Both the position numbers and the translations under genes were made by a program. A stretch of DNA of 64,000 nucleotides from Myotis daubentonii. Lineage: Eukaryota > Chordata > Mammalia > Chiroptera > Vespertilionidae. The notes under the pieces were generated by a model. That model saw only the letters and a list, made by a program, of their open reading frames with translations, was not told where the DNA came from and did no database searches. The stretch lies in assembly GCF_963259705.1 (NCBI RefSeq), contig NC_081847.1:91566046-91630045 (forward strand), written 5' to 3'. Of this stretch, positions 58,860-64,000 are shown piece after piece (the stretch's first letter is position 1; every line of letters begins with the position of its first letter).

Positions 58860-60030
58860 CCATATGTCAAGAAATGTCAGATAATAGAACTCTCTCTGAT
58901 ATTGAGTTTAAAATAAGAAAACCACAATTAAAACATGAGAAAATAACAATCTATATATATAAAAGCCTAAGTGACCATTTGACTGTTGGACCAGGTGCTA
59001 TGATACTCACTGACCACCAGGAAGCAGGCGCTCAATGCACAGGCATGGAAACATGGAATAGACTGATGAATCTCAGAGGGAAGGAGGGGGGGAGGGTGGG
59101 AAAATATTAACCAAAGATCTTATATGCATACTAGAGGCCCGGTGCATGGATTTGTGCATTGGTGGGGTATCTCAGCCTGGCCTGCGGGATCAGGCTGAAA
59201 CCAGCAGTCCGACATCACCTGTGGGGTCCGGATTGCGAGATGGCACAGGCCAGCCGAGGGACCCCACTGGTGCACGGATCCGTGCACCGGGCCTCTAATG
59301 CATTATAAAGCCAAATGTGTGATTTTGTAAAATTACAAAATAGATGCTCCAGAAATAAAAATGGCGTTATTGTTAAAATGAAAACTCCATGGGAAGAAGA
59401 CATAAGCAGCAGATCTGAGACAACTGCAGAGAGAATTGATAAACTGAGAAATATAAAGGGATGTTTACCAAAAGTCCACACAAAAGATAGAGAGGAGGAC
59501 ATAAAAGATAGGCTAAGAACATAAAAAACAAGATGAGAAGGTTCAACATAAAATAATAAGGAATTCCAGAAGGTAATAACAGCGAAAATGAGCAAGAGAA
59601 AAAATTTAAAGAGATTATAGATGAGGTCATCTATAAACTTCATGAATAATGATAAAGCCACATCCAGTCTAGATAGTGCAACTCTAGAAGCACAGAGACA
59701 AAGCTTCTTAAATATTGCTTTCAAATACAGCAAAATTAAACTGACTGCGGCAGGAAAGACTGAAGACACTACAATATCTTCAAAACACAGAGAAAAAATA
59801 ATTCTCAATGTTGAACCCTATTTGTTTAAGTAATCATTCAAAACTGAAGTTAACATAAACACATTTTCAGAGAAACAAATACAACTGTTATTTAAAGAAC
59901 CATCAAAGGATGTGTTTATGAGAGAAGGGAATTTATCCCAGAAGAAATAAGATGCCAGAAGCTGTGGGAGTAAACATATTGGCAAACAAATGGGCAAATG
60001 CAAATAAGATTTTGCTATTTAAAGCTGAAT
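58860..60030 (+). mobile_element. HAL1/L1 ORF1-like fragment split by a Helitron
   Basis: TCTGATATTGAGTTTAAAATA (58,895) matches the HAL1/L1M ORF1 leader (GACATGGAATTTAAAATAAC-like). After the Helitron (58950-59298) the text continues with GAAGAAGACATAAGCAG, GAATTCCAGAAGG (59,561), ACTCTAGAAGCACAGAGAC and ACTGAAGTTAACATAAACACATTTTC (59,842). It is A-rich on the plus strand and broken by stops. The 197-codon frame on the opposite strand (59215-59808) is antisense and not a gene. Confidence 0.65.
58950..59298 (+). mobile_element. HeliBat-type Helitron with a second, inverted 3'-end-like block
   Basis: Starts TCTATATATATAAAAGCC and ends GTGCACCGGGCCTCTAA between A (58949) and T (59299). At 59131 it also holds CTAGAGGCCCGGTGCATGG, the reverse complement of a Helitron 3' end. 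A diverged CTCF-like 14-mer CCACCAGGAAGCAG is at 59014-59027. Confidence 0.9.
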
Positions 60031-60117
60031 AATAAAATTACTTCTGTGCAGATAAAAATCCAATTTAGAATTCATAAACATGTAACAATAGCAACTAGGT
60101 GGTAAAATTAAGTATAA

Positions 60118-60469
60118 TCCTATATAATAAAAGCCTAATATGCTAAGTGTCCGACCGTTTGTTTGACCACTTGACCAATTACTATGACATGCACCGGCCA
60201 CCAGAGGGCAGATGCTCTGACTGGTAGGTTAGCTTGCTGCTGGGGTCCAGTCCATCAGGACTGGGCGAGATGGGCCAGACATGTCCTGGAGCCCTCCCAT
60301 GGTCTCTCCCCGGCCTCGATCGTGCACTGGTGGGGTCCCTCGGCCTGGCCTGCACCCTCTCGCAATCTGGGATCCCTCAGCGGATCTCAGAGAGTTGGTT
60401 TTGGCCCGAACCCCACAGGCCAGGCCGAGGGACCCCACTGATGCACGAATCCATGCACCAGGTCTCTAG
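60118..60469 (+). mobile_element. HeliBat-type Helitron with internal inverted arms
   Basis: Starts TCCTATATAATAAAAGCC and ends CACCAGGTCTCTAG between A (60117) and T (60470). GGGGTCCCTCGGCCTGGCCTG (60332-60352) and its reverse complement (60416-60438) flank a 63-base spacer. CCACCAGAGGGCAG, a close match to the CTCF core, is at 60198-60211. Open frames of 62-85 codons have no domain. Confidence 0.96.
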
Positions 60470-60690
60470 TTTAGAATAAATAAGATCAAGGTAAAACTAA
60501 AATACTAAATAGCAATTATTTGTTAGAGAGAGGATGGGCCTGTAGTCTAAGAGAAAAAGGCAAAACTACAAGGCAAGAAAGCATTTATTCATGGTCTTGA
60601 ATTGCAATTTGGGAACACAGATTCTGGCACCAACCAGAAAAGTGTCCTGTTCGGGGACTAGATGCAGGGGCTTTTAAAAGGGAAAACAAC
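60470..60690. other. Unassigned DNA
   Basis: Nothing recognisable. Confidence 0.5.
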
Positions 60691-60867
60691 CTTACCTGGT
60701 GTGGCTCAGTGGTTGGGCATTGACCTAGGAACCAGGAGGTCCCTTGTTCCATTCCCCGTCAGGGCATCTCCAGTAGGGGGTGTGCAGGAGGCAGCCAATC
60801 ATCCTCTATCCCTCTTTCTTCCTCTTGCTCTAAAAAAATCAATGAAAACATATCTTTTTAAAAATAC
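60691..60867 (+). mobile_element. Ves SINE
   Basis: CTTACCTGGTGTGGCTCAGTGG head, GTTCCATTCCCCGTCAGGGC, CCAGTAGGGGGTGTGCAGG, CT-rich tail and AAAAAAATCAATGAAAACA. Flanks GAAAACAA (60682-60689 and 60868-60875) are the probable target duplication. Confidence 0.93.
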
Positions 60868-63800
60868 GAAAACAAAATTTAAAAGCATTCAGGTTACATT
60901 AGTTGTCTGCCAAAGATTATCATCGGAGGGACATTTTTCTTTCACAAATGATGGTTTCTATGAACGCCCCTTCCCATTACAGGGAAACAAACATTCCTTG
61001 AACAGTCTTTGAAAAGCACAGCTATTCTGTATAATCCTTGAAAAGTTCTTTCTCAGCAAATAGCTCCCTTTTCAGCAAGTCAACAAGGTCAGGGCAATTT
61101 GTTTGTTCAACAGGATGGAGTCCAGAGTGCAAGATGGAGTCACTGTTGTTATCTCCTTTTACGGGAATATTTGGCATTAGAATGTTATGAGTATTTTGGT
61201 TTTGTGAAGATAAAGTGAGAGAGACTCATTCATTGTGGACTTACAAAGTTTACATATGCTCATTAAAACAGTAGGAAACATATATTCAAGTGATAGAATA
61301 ATAAAGAATAATGACTACTTAACCAATGTGAGTGAACCCTACTAAGAAGAATAAAAAAGCCGGAAAGAAAAAGAAAGCACAGAATGAAATTATCGCCACA
61401 CATATCAGAAATGGGAAAGCTAATGTTTTCAGGTTGATTAGAAACAAAACTTGTTTGAAGATTCTGTGTACAGAACACATGACTACAATTTCAAGTAAAA
61501 GAATATTGACACTAATGGGACAGGTAACAGATGTATGAAAAAGGTCAAGCGTCAATGAAAGCTAGTGTGTATGAAGCACAGAAAAATAGACAGTAAGCAA
61601 AAAAATCACTGAAAATAGTATAACATGAACATAAGTATTTTGAAATTTGCATGCAGCAAAAAAATAAATGACAGCATTAGGAAGACTGACACTTCCAAAT
61701 CATATGGCAGATTTTAGCAACTCCTCACAGTAACTGATAGATTAGGGAAAATACAAAAGTATTAAAAATAGGTTGCTGACACTGTCACTGGGCCCACTGC
61801 ACCCCTGCCCCTGTCCCTATTCATAGTTCTCTCCTCTTAGATTTTTTCTAAATAGAAGTGGCTGAGCCACCTGGTTCTGGTCTCTGAGAAACTGAAGTTG
61901 CTGGGTGAGGCCTCAGGGCCGCACATAGGCCTAAGCTGATAGAGACATGGGATTCTATCGGGACGGCTGGACCGAGACAGGATCATCGCCTATCACCGCC
62001 GAAGAGGATGTAGCCTGTCGCAGGCCAGGGAACAGGGGCAAGTCAATGTGGAGCTGAGTCAAGAACAGGCACAGGCGTGCCAGAGTCCCTGTTCACCCTT
62101 GGACGCTTGGTGCTTCAGCTGCTGGAAGCTACATGAACTGTCCCACAACAGCCAGACGACGGGGACCCTGCCTCCCGGCACACAGAGTGTGCGCAGTGCG
62201 TGCTTACTGGATGAGCGAACAGATGCTTTTACATCATCAGCGGAAGCCCCTGCCCCTTCTTCTGCGGTGTGCTCTTCACCCCCATTAGCACAGGAACAAT
62301 GTGGAATAAGGAGGCTTCACGTCGTGTTTGAACATGAACCCATTAAGGGCACTTTTAGCTTGAATTGCTCTTTTCCAAATTTGCAGAATGGAAAATAAGC
62401 TCAAAGGCATGAGAATTTTCTGAGCGGCTGGTAAAAAATAGGTACAGCACGTATAAACAGCAAACTCAACAGGGCCGATGTGATCACTTTTCAGCTTAAA
62501 GATACACGTTTAATACATTACAAAATGCATAACTTTACTAAATAGATGAAGATAATTTGGTAAAACAACATGGCTTAAATATTGAAATGGTTATACTCTT
62601 ACATGTACCAGTCTTATGACTTTCCATTAATGAGTAAAAGTTGGAAGAAATGTTGTATCCATGATAGAAAAAAATGCAGTTTAATATTTGACGAATTTTA
62701 CTCCATTTATTAGAGGATTTTCCTGAGGTAACTCAAGTGGAAAATTTTCTCTAATGTTTCTCTTCTCTTATTTTTGAGGTAGCCCAGCATGTTGGATTTC
62801 ATAAGGCTTATTTTATAACTAAGTCAGCTTACAAGGTTATATCTCTGCATATTATTTAAAGAGAAAACGTGTCTTCTGATATTTTCAAAATAAACAACAC
62901 TTTTCATCCTTGTTTCCCCTCAACACCTCCCACCTCCCAAATTGATTCTCACACATAAGAAGAGGCAAATGGACAGTTTTTAAATATAATCTGTCTTGCT
63001 ATTTTAATGTACTGCTCAATGAATTCAATCCAGAAATTTGAATAAAAAGTATTAGGAAAGTTTCTTTTCAATAGTGAATTATTATCAATATCAAACAACT
63101 GCTATCATTCTTAATCATAAATTTGAATGTCAGACAGGGGAATACTCATGCTATTACAGAAAAAAAGGAAAGGGTTGATAGTCTGTCTAGCATGTACAAT
63201 GTGTTAAACATTTACCCATTATCAGAAAACTTTCATGCCATGTCAAACTCATACACAAATCCTGGGCCACTGGTACTTGCAGTTAAGAAGCTGGCCTGAC
63301 TATATCCACAGGGCAAGTTTTAAATGCATGATTAATCAAAACTTCAAGGCAGAAGTCTATTTGTACAAAACTTGTCCTGGACCCTGGCAGCTGTGCTACA
63401 TCTCTTGAAGTATACCGTTCATAGGACCTAAAAATCTGACAATGTGTTTCAGGAGAAAATTTAACATTATGGATATGACCATGATTCTGTTTAATTTGCT
63501 TTTGTTTCTACTTTCCTTTATATCAACTTTTACTAAGAAAATGATCAATTTTTTAAAGTGAATTTTTTAATGTAGAAGCTGATTAAAATCTGTTAGATTC
63601 AAAGTGAGATTAGAGTCTATGTCAATTTCAATGGAGTGCCCTAAGCTTTTGTGTAAATTACAAGAAGGAAGGCAGAGAAATTGGAATAGCTTCCCATACA
63701 TCATCCTAACTGGTGTTAAAATATAATCTTCCTATATACCAGAATCAATGTTCTTTTTAAAAGAAAGGATAGAAAGAGAAGTAAAAATGGAAAAAGAAAA

Positions 63801-63887
63801 TAATTTTTAAGGCTCCTATGCAGACAAGCTGGACGTGGCTATATTGCATAGTATATATTGTATTATATATCAGTAGTGGTTGCATTA
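60868..63887. other. Unassigned DNA with a GC/CpG-richer island-like patch
   Basis: 61,790-62,400 is GC-richer, with a cluster of CpGs (ATCGGGACGGCTGGACCG, GACGACGGGGACC, GTGCGCAGTGCGTGC). It holds a 116-codon frame (62048-62398) with no domain that I recognise. The final TGCGTGCTTACTGGATGAGCG looks like an L2/MIR end. Other parts: 61,140-61,560 is A-rich and might be L1. No gene called. Confidence 0.4.
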
Positions 63888-64000
63888 AAGACTCAACAAC
63901 TGTTCTCAAAATATGGTCCCAGACTAGCGCCAACAGCATTACCTGGAAACATGTAATAAATGCAATTCTCAGACCTCACCCTAACCTTACAGGATCAAAG
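63888..64000 (+). mobile_element. MER5-like hAT-Charlie fossil, cut by window edge
   Basis: ACAACTGTTCTCAAAATATGGTCCC, CAACAGCATTACCTGGAAAC and GCAATTCTCAGACCTCACCC follow MER5/MER5A-type order. The 3' end lies beyond the window. Confidence 0.75.

Noticed and set aside
59215..59808. 197-codon open frame on the minus strand, the longest in the window
   Set aside because: It is antisense to an A-rich HAL1/L1 ORF1-like fragment and crosses the Helitron end at 59298. Hydrophobic Leu/Phe/Ser content is what the reverse of A-rich L1 gives.

Overview
This window looks like non-coding nuclear DNA from a vespertilionid (evening) bat, probably a Myotis or a close relative. The diagnosis rests on the repeats. 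There are nine or so clear non-autonomous HeliBat-type Helitrons with TC...CTAG ends between A and T, plus a helicase-bearing remnant. There are about ten tRNA-derived Ves SINEs, several with perfect target-site duplications. There are young non-autonomous hAT elements and a TTAA-flanked piggyBac-like element. These sit on the usual mammalian background of L1, L2, MIR, MaLR, ERV-L and hAT-Charlie fossils. I found no host protein-coding exon, rRNA or tRNA gene that I could support. The longest open frames are antisense to repeats, run through SINEs, or translate simple repeats. I read the window as intergenic or deep intronic. All family calls are from memory of consensus sequences and by eye; no alignment was run.

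Layout. 1-9.7 kb: unassigned AT-rich DNA with an imperfect internal duplication (650-1220), an old L1 fragment, a Tigger-like DNA transposon, and an L1 3' end broken by one Helitron and one hAT; then a microsatellite cluster at 8.76-9.09 kb. 9.7-18 kb: MIR, L1 3' end, L2 and mostly unassigned sequence. 18-24 kb: hAT, Ves SINE, MER5A-like and Charlie elements around a decayed ERV-L pol region (RNase H to integrase/dUTPase), then an LTR-like segment and a long GGA/GGGA tract. 24-28 kb: unassigned DNA with one antisense Ves SINE. 28-34.3 kb: a pile-up of L1 pieces, including a strikingly CpG-rich L1/HAL1-like segment ending in poly(A) (about 29.54-31.07 kb). 34.5-43 kb: hAT, MIR, a MaLR LTR, two Helitrons and an L2. 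43.3-44.0 kb: piggyBac-like element. 47-49 kb: Ves SINE and an ERV class II-like solo LTR on the minus strand. 51-56 kb: the Helitron-rich zone, with two separate Helitrons, an L2, a hAT with a perfect 8-bp duplication, and three abutting head-to-tail Helitrons, the last carrying the C-terminal part of the Rep/helicase protein. 56-64 kb: SINEs, an HAL1/L1 ORF1-like fragment split by a Helitron, another Helitron, unassigned DNA, and a MER5-like fragment at the right edge.

The most interesting signals are regulatory hitch-hikers in mobile DNA. Most HeliBat copies carry a 14-bp CTCF-core-like motif (CCACCAGGGGGCAG and variants), often as two facing arms of a hairpin. One Helitron (54193-54511) carries a GC box and a CRE/X-box-like palindrome that look like captured promoter DNA.
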